A stretch of DNA of 64,000 nt from Variovorax sp. JS1663 (lineage in GTDB: Bacteria; Pseudomonadota; Gammaproteobacteria; Burkholderiales; Burkholderiaceae_C): contig NZ_LYMK01000034.1 in NCBI RefSeq assembly GCF_002157355.1, positions 1 through 64,000 of the forward strand. Direction: 5' to 3'. Positions 25,193 to 34,146 of this stretch are shown here, in pieces; the stretch's first letter is position 1; every line of letters starts with the position of its first letter. A program made the position numbers and the translations under genes. Under the pieces are notes generated by a model. It saw only the letters and a list, made by a program, of their open reading frames with translations. It did not search any database and had not been told where the DNA came from.

Positions 25193-26350
25193 ATGAAAGC
25201 CATGCCCCACGATCACGCCATCCATTCGAGCGTCACGCCCGAACGAGCGCTCGAGCTGCTATGGCAGCAAGCGCCCGATCAGGCGTTCGTATTGCTGGAC
25301 GCGGCCGGACACATCACCGGCTGGCGCGGCGCAGCCGAGGCGATGTTCGGCTACGCCGAAGAAGAAGTGGTGGGCAAACCCCTGGACATCATCTTTGTCC
25401 CGGAGGATCTGGCACTGGGCCTGGCGGAAATGGAGCGGGCAGTTGCGCTGGCGATCGGCAATTCCGAGGACGATCGGTGGCACCTGCGCCAGGATGGGCA
25501 GCGCATCTGGGTCGCGGGCACGCTTGTCGCGTTGCGCGACGGTGATCGACACGTTGGCTTTGCCAAGACCATGTGCGATCGGACCAACCTGCGGGCCCAG
25601 ATGGAAACGTCGATGAATCGGCTCGACCATGCCCACAAGGCGCTGCATGGCCGGGACCTCTTTTTCGGCCGCCTGACGCATGAAGTACGAAATGCGCTTG
25701 GGCCCATCCGCAGCGTCACGGAGCTGCTGAATCGGCGCGGCCTGGTGACGCCCGAACTGGAAATGCCGCTGAACGTCGTGAAGCGCCAGGTCGCGCAGAT
25801 GGAACGGATGATGGAGGACCTGGCAGAGGTTGCCCGCTTTGGCGCGGGGAAGCTGCAGCTCGTCAAGACCGCTTTCGACTTGACGATCGACATCCGGGAG
25901 ATCGCGGAGGCCGTGATTCCGGATGCGGCTTCGAAGCTGCAAGTACTGGAAGTCCTGGTACCGCCGGCGCCGGTCATCCTGCACGCCGACAAGGCGCGCG
26001 TGCACCAGATTGTGTTCAATCTGCTCCACAACGCCATCAAGTACACGCCGCGCGGCGGACGGATCTGGCTCTACTGCACGGTAGAAATCGATCAGGCCGT
26101 GATCAAGGTCAGCGACAACGGGATTGGCATTCCGCCCTCACTGCTGCCCGTGATTTTCGAGCTGTTCACGCAAGAGAACCCACATCAATCGGAAGGAGGA
26201 TTCGGCGTCGGACTCTCGCTGGTCAAGGATCTGGTCGACGCGCACCACGGCTTCGTCGAGGTGCGCTCCGACGGCAAGGATCGGGGCAGCGAGTTCACCG
26301 TGCGACTGCCGCTGCGCGTGCCGACGACCGACAGCGTTCCGGGCTCTTGA
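25193..26350 (+). CDS. PAS-domain sensor histidine kinase
   Basis: 385 aa, cytosolic. A PAS domain at about 20–130 (AFVLLDAAGHITGWRGAAEA, MFGYAEEEVVGK) is followed by HisKA with His163 in LTHEVRNALGP, and a HATPase domain with NLLHNAIKYTP, DNGIGIP and GGFGVGLSLVKDLVDAHHG. Its ATG begins at the base after the upstream kinase stop, so the two are co-translated. Two tandem orphan kinases may act on a distant receiver or form heteromers. Confidence 0.88.
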   Translation: MKAMPHDHAIHSSVTPERALELLWQQAPDQAFVLLDAAGHITGWRGAAEAMFGYAEEEVVGKPLDIIFVPEDLALGLAEMERAVALAIGNSEDDRWHLRQDGQRIWVAGTLVALRDGDRHVGFAKTMCDRTNLRAQMETSMNRLDHAHKALHGRDLFFGRLTHEVRNALGPIRSVTELLNRRGLVTPELEMPLNVVKRQVAQMERMMEDLAEVARFGAGKLQLVKTAFDLTIDIREIAEAVIPDAASKLQVLEVLVPPAPVILHADKARVHQIVFNLLHNAIKYTPRGGRIWLYCTVEIDQAVIKVSDNGIGIPPSLLPVIFELFTQENPHQSEGGFGVGLSLVKDLVDAHHGFVEVRSDGKDRGSEFTVRLPLRVPTTDSVPGS

Positions 26351-26472
26351 GCAACCGCATTTGCCGGACGCGCGCTCCGCCTACCAGGGGCAGCGTGTCT
26401 GGATGACCCCGGACTGGGAGGTTGGATCGGATCGTCGTTCTCTTGCCTGTTCGACATGGCAGAAAGACACCA

Positions 26473-27501
26473 GTGAGCCTTCATTTCCAAGACCTGATCA
26501 CTGGGGCCCTATGGCCCTGGACGATCCAATTCTTCGACGCCGCGGGTGGCGCGGCACCCGCCAACCCACTGCGCGAGCCGCATGAACTTGGAGGCGGAAG
26601 CTTTTTCGAAGACAGTCTTTCGCACGAAGGGTATTCGATGCGCTACAAGCTCTACCTTCCGCCGACCCAGGCACTGGCGAACGCGCGCGCAGCCCGGCCG
26701 ATGGTCGTGATGTTGCACGGCGCTATGCAGGGCGCGGCCGACTTCGCGGCGGGTACCGGCATGAACGCCCTCGCTCGCGAGCTCGGTATCGTCGTTCTCT
26801 ACCCGGAACAGTCCCAGCACGCAAACGCGCAAAGGTGCTGGAACTGGTTCGATCCCGGGCATCAGGCGCGCGGGCACGGCGAACCGGCGGTGCTGGCGGC
26901 ATTGACACGCTCGATCGCAACCGAGCATCACGTAGACCCTGAGCGGGTGTACGTGGCAGGTCTGTCGGCTGGCGGCGCCATGGCAGACATCGTTGGAAAC
27001 TGCTACCCCGATGTATTCGCCGGCGTGGGCGTCCACTCAGGATTGCCGACGGGCGCGGCGACGGACTTCATGACGGCCCTGTCGGCGATGCGCAGCGGCA
27101 GCGTCGTGGCGGCAGGGGGGTCGACAGTCAGAGCCTCCAGACCACCGACCATTGTCTTTCACGGAGATGCGGATCCGACCGTGCACGCGAGCAACGGCAA
27201 GGCGCTCGTCGATGCGGTTCTCTGCGCGAATCGAGCAGCGACCGGGACCGCACCCACGGCACGGATCGTCGAAGGGTGCTCGAACGAGGGGCAGCGCTAT
27301 ACCCGTACGATCTATTCGGATGTCGGAGGGCGGTGCATGGCGGAGCATTGGCTGCTGCGAGGGGCGCGGCACGCGTGGTCGGGCGGAAGTCCGCGCGGGA
27401 GCTATACGAACCCCGCCGGTGTCGACGCGAGCACAGAGATGCTGAGGTTCTTCCTGGCCCAGCCGCGGCGCGAAGGCGAAGACAACGGAGCAACGACATG
27501 A
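26473..27501 (+). CDS. PHB-depolymerase-family esterase
   Basis: 342 aa from GTG 26473 (a TTG at 26422 is also in frame; no ATG is available near the conserved part). Alpha/beta-hydrolase fold: VVMLHGAMQGAADFAAGTGM forms the oxyanion and lid region, GLSAGGAMAD carries the nucleophile Ser, and FHGDADPTVH and GARHAWSGG supply candidate Asp and His. This Esterase_phd family includes extracellular PHB depolymerases, acetyl-xylan and feruloyl esterases. No classical signal peptide is seen. It is first in a three-gene overlapping operon with a glycosyltransferase and a debranching enzyme, which favours a polysaccharide ester over PHB as substrate. Confidence 0.75.
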   Translation: MSLHFQDLITGALWPWTIQFFDAAGGAAPANPLREPHELGGGSFFEDSLSHEGYSMRYKLYLPPTQALANARAARPMVVMLHGAMQGAADFAAGTGMNALARELGIVVLYPEQSQHANAQRCWNWFDPGHQARGHGEPAVLAALTRSIATEHHVDPERVYVAGLSAGGAMADIVGNCYPDVFAGVGVHSGLPTGAATDFMTALSAMRSGSVVAAGGSTVRASRPPTIVFHGDADPTVHASNGKALVDAVLCANRAATGTAPTARIVEGCSNEGQRYTRTIYSDVGGRCMAEHWLLRGARHAWSGGSPRGSYTNPAGVDASTEMLRFFLAQPRREGEDNGATT

Positions 27502-28556
27502 GGATTGCACAGGTGGCGCCACTGTTCGAGGCGGTGCCACCGAAACTGTATGGCGGTACGGAGCGGGTGGTAGCGCATCTCACGGATGCGCTGGTCGACC
27601 AGGGCCACGAGGTCACGCTGTTCGCCGCCGGCGAGACGCAGACCAAGGCGAGGTTGGTCGCGACCCGCGCCCGCCCGCTGCGCCTGGACAGCGGCCGCCT
27701 GAACTCGGACCTGGCCAGCCACCTCGCCATGATGCACGAGGTGAGGCGGCGCGCCGACGAATTCGACGTCATCCACTTTCATGTCGACCTGATCCACTTT
27801 CCCTTTTTCGAGAGCATGCCGGAACGCACGCTCACGACGCTGCATGGTCGGCTCGACATCGACGACTTGCGCGGCGCCTATGCCCGCTGGCCCTCGTACC
27901 CCCTGGTGTCCATCTCGCGCAGCCAGCGTGCACCGCTGCCGGATGCCAACTGGTACGCCACTGTTCAACACGGCGTACTCCCCGATCACTACCAGTTCAA
28001 CCCGCGGTCTCAAGGAGGCTACCTTGCCTTCCTGGGACGTATCTCGCCGGAGAAGCGACCTGATCGCGCGATCGAGATCGCGAAGGCGGCGGGTGTGCCT
28101 CTGAAGATCGCGGCCAAGGTGGATGCGGCGGATCGCGTCTACTTCGACGTTTGCATCCGGCCCCTGCTGGACCATCCGCTGATCGACTTCGTCGGCGAGA
28201 TCGGCGATTCCGAGAAGAGCGCCTTCCTGGGCGGCGCGCGGGCGCTGCTGTTTCCAATTGACTGGCCCGAGCCATTTGGCCTGGTGATGATCGAGGCCAT
28301 GGCGTGCGGCACACCCGTCATCGCCTGGCGCTGCGGTTCGGTCCCGGAGGTGGTGCAGCACGGCATTTCGGGCCTCATCGTCGACGACATGGCTGAAGCC
28401 CTGAAGGCCGTACACGGCATCGCAGAGCTGTCGCGCGCACGCGTTCGACGCGCGTTCGACGAGCGCTTCACCGCGCAGGCGATGGCGAAACGCTATGCCC
28501 GCCTCTATTGGCAACTCGTTCGCGACCGCCGCCTGGAAAAAAGCGAAGTGGCATGA
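27498..28556 (+). CDS. Glycosyltransferase family 4 protein
   Basis: 352 aa. GT-B fold: YGGTERVVAHLTDALVDQGH (N-terminal donor/acceptor motif), FLGRISPEKRPDRAIEIAKA and the nucleotide-sugar motif PEPFGLVMIEAMACGTPVIA with two Glu 8 residues apart. Start ATG overlaps the esterase stop (ATGA) and its stop overlaps the next start (ATGA). It likely uses a nucleotide sugar to extend a glucan or glycolipid; the acceptor is unknown. Confidence 0.85.
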   Translation: MRIAQVAPLFEAVPPKLYGGTERVVAHLTDALVDQGHEVTLFAAGETQTKARLVATRARPLRLDSGRLNSDLASHLAMMHEVRRRADEFDVIHFHVDLIHFPFFESMPERTLTTLHGRLDIDDLRGAYARWPSYPLVSISRSQRAPLPDANWYATVQHGVLPDHYQFNPRSQGGYLAFLGRISPEKRPDRAIEIAKAAGVPLKIAAKVDAADRVYFDVCIRPLLDHPLIDFVGEIGDSEKSAFLGGARALLFPIDWPEPFGLVMIEAMACGTPVIAWRCGSVPEVVQHGISGLIVDDMAEALKAVHGIAELSRARVRRAFDERFTAQAMAKRYARLYWQLVRDRRLEKSEVA

Positions 28557-30715
28557 ACACGCTCCATCCGCAGGGCGTGCCGCATCCTCCGCCCGACCCG
28601 GCGAACGCATCGGTGCCCCGCACGCCCGATCATCTCTACGTCCTGAAGGACGGCGACAGCTTCGTGGTCGCCGACACGTATGGCGACATCTCCGGTTCGG
28701 GCGATGGCTTCTTTCAGGAAGATACGCGTCTGCTCTCTAGCTTCTCCCTGCTGCTGGGCGGCGAAAGGCCGACGCTGCTGTCCAGCGCAGTCAGTCGCGA
28801 CAACGTGTTCTTCACCGCACATGCCACCAACAGGCCGCTGCCCCCGCTCGGTGACGAATCCTTGCCGCAGGGCGTCGTGCACATCGAGCGGCGACGCCTC
28901 CTATGGGACGGGCTGCTGCGCGAAAGCATCGCCTTGAGAAACTACGGCATGGCGGCCACGCGGCTGCAGCTGACCTTGGCCTACGGTGCGGATTTCAGCG
29001 ACACCTTCGAGGTGCGCGGGGAGCGCCGTTCCCGGCGGGGCGAATTCCTGCCTTGCACGGTGCACGGCAAGGGGATCGAGTTCGGATACCGAGGGCTGGA
29101 TGGGGTGGAGCGGCGGACCCGCCTGATGTTCTCGATGCCGCCCTCGTCCATCGACGAGAGGCGCTCCCGTTTCGACCTTGTGCTGAACGGCCGTGAGGAT
29201 GTGGTCCTGTATGTGGACATCGGACCTGCCGCGATGGCGCCGACGCGCGCGCAGTTCCGGGCCGCGGGCGCGGCCGCGCGGCGCAGCATGCGCACGCGTC
29301 GTCGCAGCGGTGCGCGCGTGCGGACGCCCGCCCGGCAGTTCCAGGCCTGGCTGGATCGTTCGGATGCGGATCTCGCGCTGCTGACCACCGCCCTGCCGAC
29401 GGGGCCTTATCCCTATGCGGGCATCCCCTGGTTCTCCACGCCCTTCGGCCGCGACGCCATCATCACGGCGCTGCAGACCCTGTGGCTCAAGCCATCCCTG
29501 GCGCGTGGCGTGCTGGCCTACCTGGCTGCTCATCAGTCTCGGGAAACGTCGGCCTTCCACGATGCCGAGCCCGGCAAGATCATGCACGAACAGCGCAAGG
29601 GCGAGATGACGGCGATGGGTGAACTGCCCTTCGGCCGCTACTACGGCGGAGTGGATTCGACGCCGCTGTTCGTCATGTTGGCGGCTGCCTATGCCCGGCG
29701 TACCGCGGACCGGTCCTTCATCATGACGCTGTGGCCTGCATTGGTGGCAGCCTCCGCCTGGATTCTGGCCAATGCGGTTCGGCACGGCGGATTTCTGTCT
29801 TACGCGCGTGCGCAGGCTTCCGGCCTGGCCAATCAGGGCTGGAAGGACAGCCACGATTCCATCTTCCACGAAGACGGCCGCACGCCCGAAGGGCCCATCG
29901 CGCTGGTCGAAGTTCAGGGCTACGCAGTGGCCGCGCTGCAAGGGATGGCGCTGCTGGCGAAGTGGCTGGGGCACGACTCGGAAGTCGCGCCCTACGCGGA
30001 GGCCGCCGAGGCCTGGAGAGCGCGGGTGGAGGCCCGCTTCTGGCAGGAAGACATGCAGTTCTACGCCCTGGCGCTGGACGGTGTCGGTGCGCCGTGTCGC
30101 GTCTATGCCTCCAACCCCGGGCACTTGCTGTACGCGGGACTGCCGAACGAAGAGCGCGGGCGGGCTGTCGCGCGCCAACTGCTGGCTGCCGGCCTCGAAT
30201 CGGGGTGGGGACTGCGCACGCTCTCATCCAATGCCATCCGCTACAACCCCATGTCGTACCACAACGGGTCGGTCTGGCCTCACGATCTGGCGTTGTGCGC
30301 TGCCGGCATGGCGCGCTACGGCGAGCGGGACAGCACGGCGCGATTGACAAGCGAGATGTTCGAATGCGCAAGCTTGATGGGCATGCGTCTGCCCGAACTG
30401 TTTTGCGGTTTCGAAAGGGTGACCGGTGAGGCGCCGGTCTCCTATCCGGTGGCGTGCCTGCCTCAGGCCTGGGCCGCCGGGTCGGTGTTCATGCTGCTGC
30501 AAAGCTGCCTGGGCATCGACATAGACGCCATGCGTGGATGCATCGTGGTTGAGCAACCGGTTCTGCCCGCCGAGATCGATGAGCTCGTGCTGCTCGACTT
30601 GCGCTTGCCCCAGGGCGCCATCGACCTCAGTTTGCGTCGCAGAGGCGGCAGCGTTCAGGCGACCGTGTCGCGCCAGTCAGGGGCTGACGACCTGCAGATC
30701 GATCTGCGCTTGTGA
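28553..30715 (+). CDS. Amylo-alpha-1,6-glucosidase-like glycogen debranching protein
   Basis: 720 aa. An N-terminal beta domain (HLYVLKDGDSFVVADTYGDI, GDGFFQEDTRLLSSFSLLLG) of the GDE_N_bis type is followed by an (alpha/alpha)6 domain with GIPWFSTPFGRDAIITALQT, HDSIFHEDGRTPEGPIALVE and the C-terminal YHNGSVWPHDLALCA. Proteins of this architecture are annotated as debranching enzymes acting on alpha-1,6 glucan linkages, though many remain uncharacterised. Last gene of the overlapping operon with the GT4 and the esterase. Confidence 0.82.
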   Translation: MNTLHPQGVPHPPPDPANASVPRTPDHLYVLKDGDSFVVADTYGDISGSGDGFFQEDTRLLSSFSLLLGGERPTLLSSAVSRDNVFFTAHATNRPLPPLGDESLPQGVVHIERRRLLWDGLLRESIALRNYGMAATRLQLTLAYGADFSDTFEVRGERRSRRGEFLPCTVHGKGIEFGYRGLDGVERRTRLMFSMPPSSIDERRSRFDLVLNGREDVVLYVDIGPAAMAPTRAQFRAAGAAARRSMRTRRRSGARVRTPARQFQAWLDRSDADLALLTTALPTGPYPYAGIPWFSTPFGRDAIITALQTLWLKPSLARGVLAYLAAHQSRETSAFHDAEPGKIMHEQRKGEMTAMGELPFGRYYGGVDSTPLFVMLAAAYARRTADRSFIMTLWPALVAASAWILANAVRHGGFLSYARAQASGLANQGWKDSHDSIFHEDGRTPEGPIALVEVQGYAVAALQGMALLAKWLGHDSEVAPYAEAAEAWRARVEARFWQEDMQFYALALDGVGAPCRVYASNPGHLLYAGLPNEERGRAVARQLLAAGLESGWGLRTLSSNAIRYNPMSYHNGSVWPHDLALCAAGMARYGERDSTARLTSEMFECASLMGMRLPELFCGFERVTGEAPVSYPVACLPQAWAAGSVFMLLQSCLGIDIDAMRGCIVVEQPVLPAEIDELVLLDLRLPQGAIDLSLRRRGGSVQATVSRQSGADDLQIDLRL

Positions 30716-30871
30716 ATGGGTCGAGGCCGACGCCCGATGATGGATGAACGGGATCAACAGGACCGGTGCGCCGGCTGCGATGAACACCGATTGCCAGCCG
30801 TAGGTTCGAAGCGATTGAACTTGGCCTCGTCGGCCAGTATGTCGCGGCGCGTGAGAACCTCCGGGTGGCGC

Positions 30872-31213
30872 CTATTGCCGGGCGTGCTTCCGCATGTACG
30901 CGACGATCGAGTCCATCTCCTGTTCGGTCGGCGTGTTGACACTCCGCCAGCGGCTGTCCATCTGGATGTGCATGCGCTGGGCCACGCTCGACCATTCCTT
31001 GGCGGTATGCAGTATCGGCGTCGGCGCTGCGTGGCACTGAGCGCAATAGGTCGAGACCAGCTTCGCGCCTGCGGACCTGGCGTCCGGCAAGGGCTTCGAG
31101 ACCGCATCCGGCGCAGCGTTGAACGGGTCCAACGGTAGCGCCTGGTCTTGAGCGAAAGCGCTGGTGAGAACCGCGAGCAATGCAGCGAGCACCGTTCTTT
31201 GCAAAATGGTCAT
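30872..31213 (-). CDS. Small secreted c-type cytochrome
   Basis: 113 aa. Signal peptide at residues 1–21 (ALLAVLTSAFA), a single heme c site CAQCH (57–61), and a C-terminal ERMHIQM-like segment where Met81 or Met85 may be the distal ligand. Ends with DSIVAYMRKHARQ, typical of class I cytochromes. Start ATG 31213 has AAGGAG 8 nt upstream. Periplasmic electron carrier; partner unknown. It lies 48 bp after a small hypothetical gene on the same strand. Confidence 0.8.
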   Translation of the reverse strand: MTILQRTVLAALLAVLTSAFAQDQALPLDPFNAAPDAVSKPLPDARSAGAKLVSTYCAQCHAAPTPILHTAKEWSSVAQRMHIQMDSRWRSVNTPTEQEMDSIVAYMRKHARQ

Positions 31214-31261
31214 GGCAGTCACTCCTTCGGCTGGCCAGTGCTTGCACACTTGATGACTCGT

Positions 31262-31540
31262 CTATGTCGCGTGCCGCGCGCCCATGGCGTCCGAGGCCCT
31301 CCGAAGCTGATTGCAGCGCTCCCGAGCAGCTTGAAGGACCGATTCCACGGACCATGGGGGCGGAGCAGTCGCGGCACCATCCATCGCCTGGCACAACGTC
31401 TCGTCCAGGACGGGTATCAGCCCACCCACGAGCCTTGCTTCCACCGCCCGCACCACGGCGACATGCAAGGCGGTCGGCAGCGCACGTCCGTTCAGAAAAT
31501 CGCGGACGAGAGATTCGGCGGCAAAGAGGGAGAGAGACAT
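31262..31540 (-). CDS. Small hypothetical protein
   Basis: 92 aa from ATG 31540 (MSLSLFAAESLVRDFLNG). It is mixed helical with balanced residue composition, unlike antisense shadows, and ends 48 bp before the cytochrome c gene on the same strand, so it may share its transcript. The frame stays open further upstream into the thiolase remnant. No family is recognised. It could be a remnant of a larger gene. Confidence 0.35.
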   Translation of the reverse strand: MSLSLFAAESLVRDFLNGRALPTALHVAVVRAVEARLVGGLIPVLDETLCQAMDGAATAPPPWSVESVLQAARERCNQLRRASDAMGARHAT

Positions 31541-31629
31541 GGCATGGCCCGGTGTATACGGACTCAGCGTATCGCGGAAGAACTCGACGGTCTGTGCGAT
31601 GTCGTACACACGCCGGCTTCGCGACGCCA

Positions 31630-31913
31630 CCATGCTTGACGGCGTCCGAACCCACCGCGATCGGGTGCGCCAACGCACAGACCGGCATATGTATTCCGAC
31701 TACCCTGGCCTGGCGCCCGCGAGCGACGACCCAGGATCTGACCACCGAACTCCAACCCACGCGCCACCGCAATGGCTTGCGCGGCAAACGCCTCGTTGCT
31801 TTCGATCACATCCATCTGGTCGAGCCACATGCCGCACTCTCGGCCAAACCACCACCGAAGGTGCCGATCGCCGAGCGGGCCGCGCCCAAGATCACGACGT
31901 CACGTTGGGTCAT
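31630..31913 (-). pseudogene. Remnant of a thiolase (acetyl-CoA acetyltransferase) gene
   Basis: From ATG 31913 the frame reads MTQRDVVILGAARSAIGTFG, the start of a thiolase, and soon hits a stop (TGA). In the next frame follows DVIESNEAFAAQAIAVARGL, equal to the ExNEAFAAQ motif normally found near residue 310–320 of a thiolase. Further on, CALAHPIAVG resembles the GAIALGHPIGASG motif. About 280 internal residues and the catalytic Cys are missing, and the frame shifts at least once. The gene is dead. Confidence 0.7.
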
Positions 31914-32055
31914 TTCGTCTCTCACTTTGGTAGATGTGCTGCATCACCTTGTAGATCCCTGCGTCGGACTTGTCGGTGCGCCAGGGCACCGATAGGATGG
32001 ATGGTGCGATGCCGCACAGACCGGTTCGCTGCTCTGAAACTACAACCCGTTCGAC

Positions 32056-32838
32056 ATGACTGCGCGTTGGGTAAACTTCCTGTACGGGCTGGTCGGGAGG
32101 CGACGCACCCAGGCGGCCAATCGCCGCTTGGGCTGCGTGCTCGCCGTCGTTGCGGGTGCCATCAACGCCGGCGGATTTCTCGCCGTGCACCGCTACACCT
32201 CCCACATGACAGGGATAGTGTCATCGGTCGCCGACAACTTCGCCATCGGCAGCGTGGCACTGGGGCTCGCAGGCCTGGTGGCGCTTGCGACATTCGTGAG
32301 CGGGGCGGCCTGCACGGCGCTCCTGATCAACTGGGCACGCCGCCAAGGGCTGCACAGCAAGTATGCGCTGGCCCTGATGGTCGAAGCGGCGCTGCTGCTG
32401 CTGTTCGGCTTGGCGGGCGGAAATCTCGCGTCCTTCGCCCATCTGATGGTGCCCTCCACGGTACTGCTGCTGTGCTTCATCATGGGCTTGCAGAACGCGA
32501 TCATCACCAAGATCTCCGACGCCGAGATTCGAACCACGCACATGACAGGCATCGCCACGGACATCGGCATCGAGCTGGGCCGGCTGGTCTACTGGAACCG
32601 CAACGCGACGGCCAACAGCGTGCACTTCGTCAAAGCCAACCGGGACAAGCTCTTCATTCATTGCGCCATCCTGACGTCGTTCTTCGCGGGGGGTGTCGTC
32701 GGCGCGATGGCATTCAAGGCTGTGGGTTTCGCGGCGACCATTCCGATCGCCTGCACCTTGGCCATGCTGGCGTTGCCGCCGATCCTGGCTGACCTCCGCA
32801 TGCGTCGCTTCGGCCATCGGTCCGCGCACGGACGATAA
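32056..32838 (+). CDS. YoaK-family (DUF1275) membrane protein
   Basis: 260 aa with about six hydrophobic segments (LAVVAGAINAGGFLAV, FAIGSVALGLAGLVALATFV, YALALMVEAALLLLFGLAGG, STVLLLCFIMGLQNAIITK, LTSFFAGGVVGAMAF, PIACTLAMLALPPIL). The motifs HMTGIVSSVAD and TTHMTGIATDIG are the two copies of the family hallmark. It is probably an inner-membrane transporter or channel-like protein of unknown substrate. It stands alone between the thiolase remnant and a small hypothetical gene. Confidence 0.85.
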   Translation: MTARWVNFLYGLVGRRRTQAANRRLGCVLAVVAGAINAGGFLAVHRYTSHMTGIVSSVADNFAIGSVALGLAGLVALATFVSGAACTALLINWARRQGLHSKYALALMVEAALLLLFGLAGGNLASFAHLMVPSTVLLLCFIMGLQNAIITKISDAEIRTTHMTGIATDIGIELGRLVYWNRNATANSVHFVKANRDKLFIHCAILTSFFAGGVVGAMAFKAVGFAATIPIACTLAMLALPPILADLRMRRFGHRSAHGR

Positions 32839-32958
32839 AGAGCGCTCACAAGTGGCAGCAAGATGGCACCGGCCGATGCCATATGCAGCCCTAAGCGCGA
32901 CGCCGAACAGACGGTATGCACGCAAAGGCCGACAGTGTGCGAACGCGCGTGCATCGCG

Positions 32959-33189
32959 ATGACGAATACCAGCATCCCTCTTATGGCCAATACGAGCTTC
33001 GAGCACCATGGGCATCAAGTCGAGATCAAGGCCTGGCAGGCGGAAAACCGCTGGGCGTGGTCGTTCCAGATCGATGACCGAATGCCGGTAGAGAACGTTC
33101 AGACCGGCGCGCGCTCGGAGGACCAGGCGCTTGCCGAGGCGAGGCACGAAGCCATCGCGGCGATCAAGGCGCTGCACGAGGAGCCGTAG
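32959..33189 (+). CDS. Small hypothetical protein
   Basis: 76 aa from ATG 32959 (ATG 32983 is also possible). The sequence TSFEHHGHQVEIKAWQAENR, WAWSFQIDDR, then a helix ARSEDQALAEARHEAIAAIK, has the look of a real small cytosolic beta-alpha protein. It lies 120 bp after the YoaK gene on the same strand. No family recognised. Confidence 0.5.
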   Translation: MTNTSIPLMANTSFEHHGHQVEIKAWQAENRWAWSFQIDDRMPVENVQTGARSEDQALAEARHEAIAAIKALHEEP

Positions 33190-33295
33190 CCCGGTAGAGT
33201 GGCCCGCGGACGAGAAGCTTGGGCTCGGCGCGTCTTCGAATCCCAAGGCCCCGAATGCGGCAGTCAGTGCTCTGCAACGATGCGCGGGGACGCGA

Positions 33296-34142
33296 TCACC
33301 GCGCTGCGAACTCATAGTCGATGTCCGTGATGCGCCCCTGAAAGTACGGCGCCGGCCCAGTCGGCAATTCCCATTCGACTTCGCCCCGTACTGGAACGCG
33401 CATGCCGGCCCGCAGCTCGTAGCCGGCGATACGGCAGCCACGGCGCCGACTCGGTCGCCGATCACGGAGGGGACGCGGCCCACGCCGCCGCGATCAAGCA
33501 GTCCGTCCCGAATCTGAACTCCAGCGCGACCGTGGTCGCCCCATCGCAGAGAGTCGCTCGCGCGGACGCGTCGTCGATGCCTTCCCATCGCACGCCCTGG
33601 CTGGGCAGCAGTGCGGTCGGATACCACGCCGCTTCGGCGAGGTAGCGCATCAACTCGCCGCGTGCCGATGCCGCGATGTCACGCATGTCCGCCACGGTCA
33701 CGAGTCCGAGCACTGCGGCGCGCAAGGATCCGGCGCCAAGAGCATAGGCGTCTCGAACCCAGACATCGGCGCCCGGTGCCATCCTGATCCGCGCGTCCCA
33801 GTCGAAGCCAGGAGGGTGCATCGTCGCGAATTGGGTCGCGCTGAAGGGCCGCCAGGCATCCTTCTTCTCGTGCTGCCGAAATTGCCCTTTCTGCGAGAAC
33901 CGAACGCTGGTGACCATGGCCTGGCCGTCCTGCAACGCGGCTTCAAAGTAGCGCCTCACGGGCGGCGGAAGCGATTCGACTTCGCGAGCGTCGTAGGTCT
34001 TCACGGACGAGGGCAGGCAAGCGGTCCGCATCGCCGCGCGAAGGGCGGTGCCCTGCCGCCGCCACCGCCACCGGCCCAGTGCCACCGCGCCGGCCGCGGC
34101 CGAGACCACCCCTGCGACCAGGACGTAGCGCGACCTCATCAT
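33296..34142 (-). pseudogene. Frameshifted DUF6544/DUF6920-like gene
   Basis: From ATG 34142 (MMRSRYVLVAGVVSAAAGAV, one N-terminal membrane segment) the frame continues to VALEFRFGTDCLIAAAWAA and stops at 33462. The missing C-terminus is found beyond in another frame: GYELRAGMRVPVRGEVEWEL, then PTGPAPYFQGRITDIDYEF, ending at 33296. A third frame fits the linker between them (GRVPSVIGDRV), so two small indels are likely. Function of the family is unknown. It starts 4 bp after the broken nitroreductase-like gene, suggesting a former operon. Sequencing error is the alternative. Confidence 0.65.
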
Positions 34143-34146
34143 CGGC

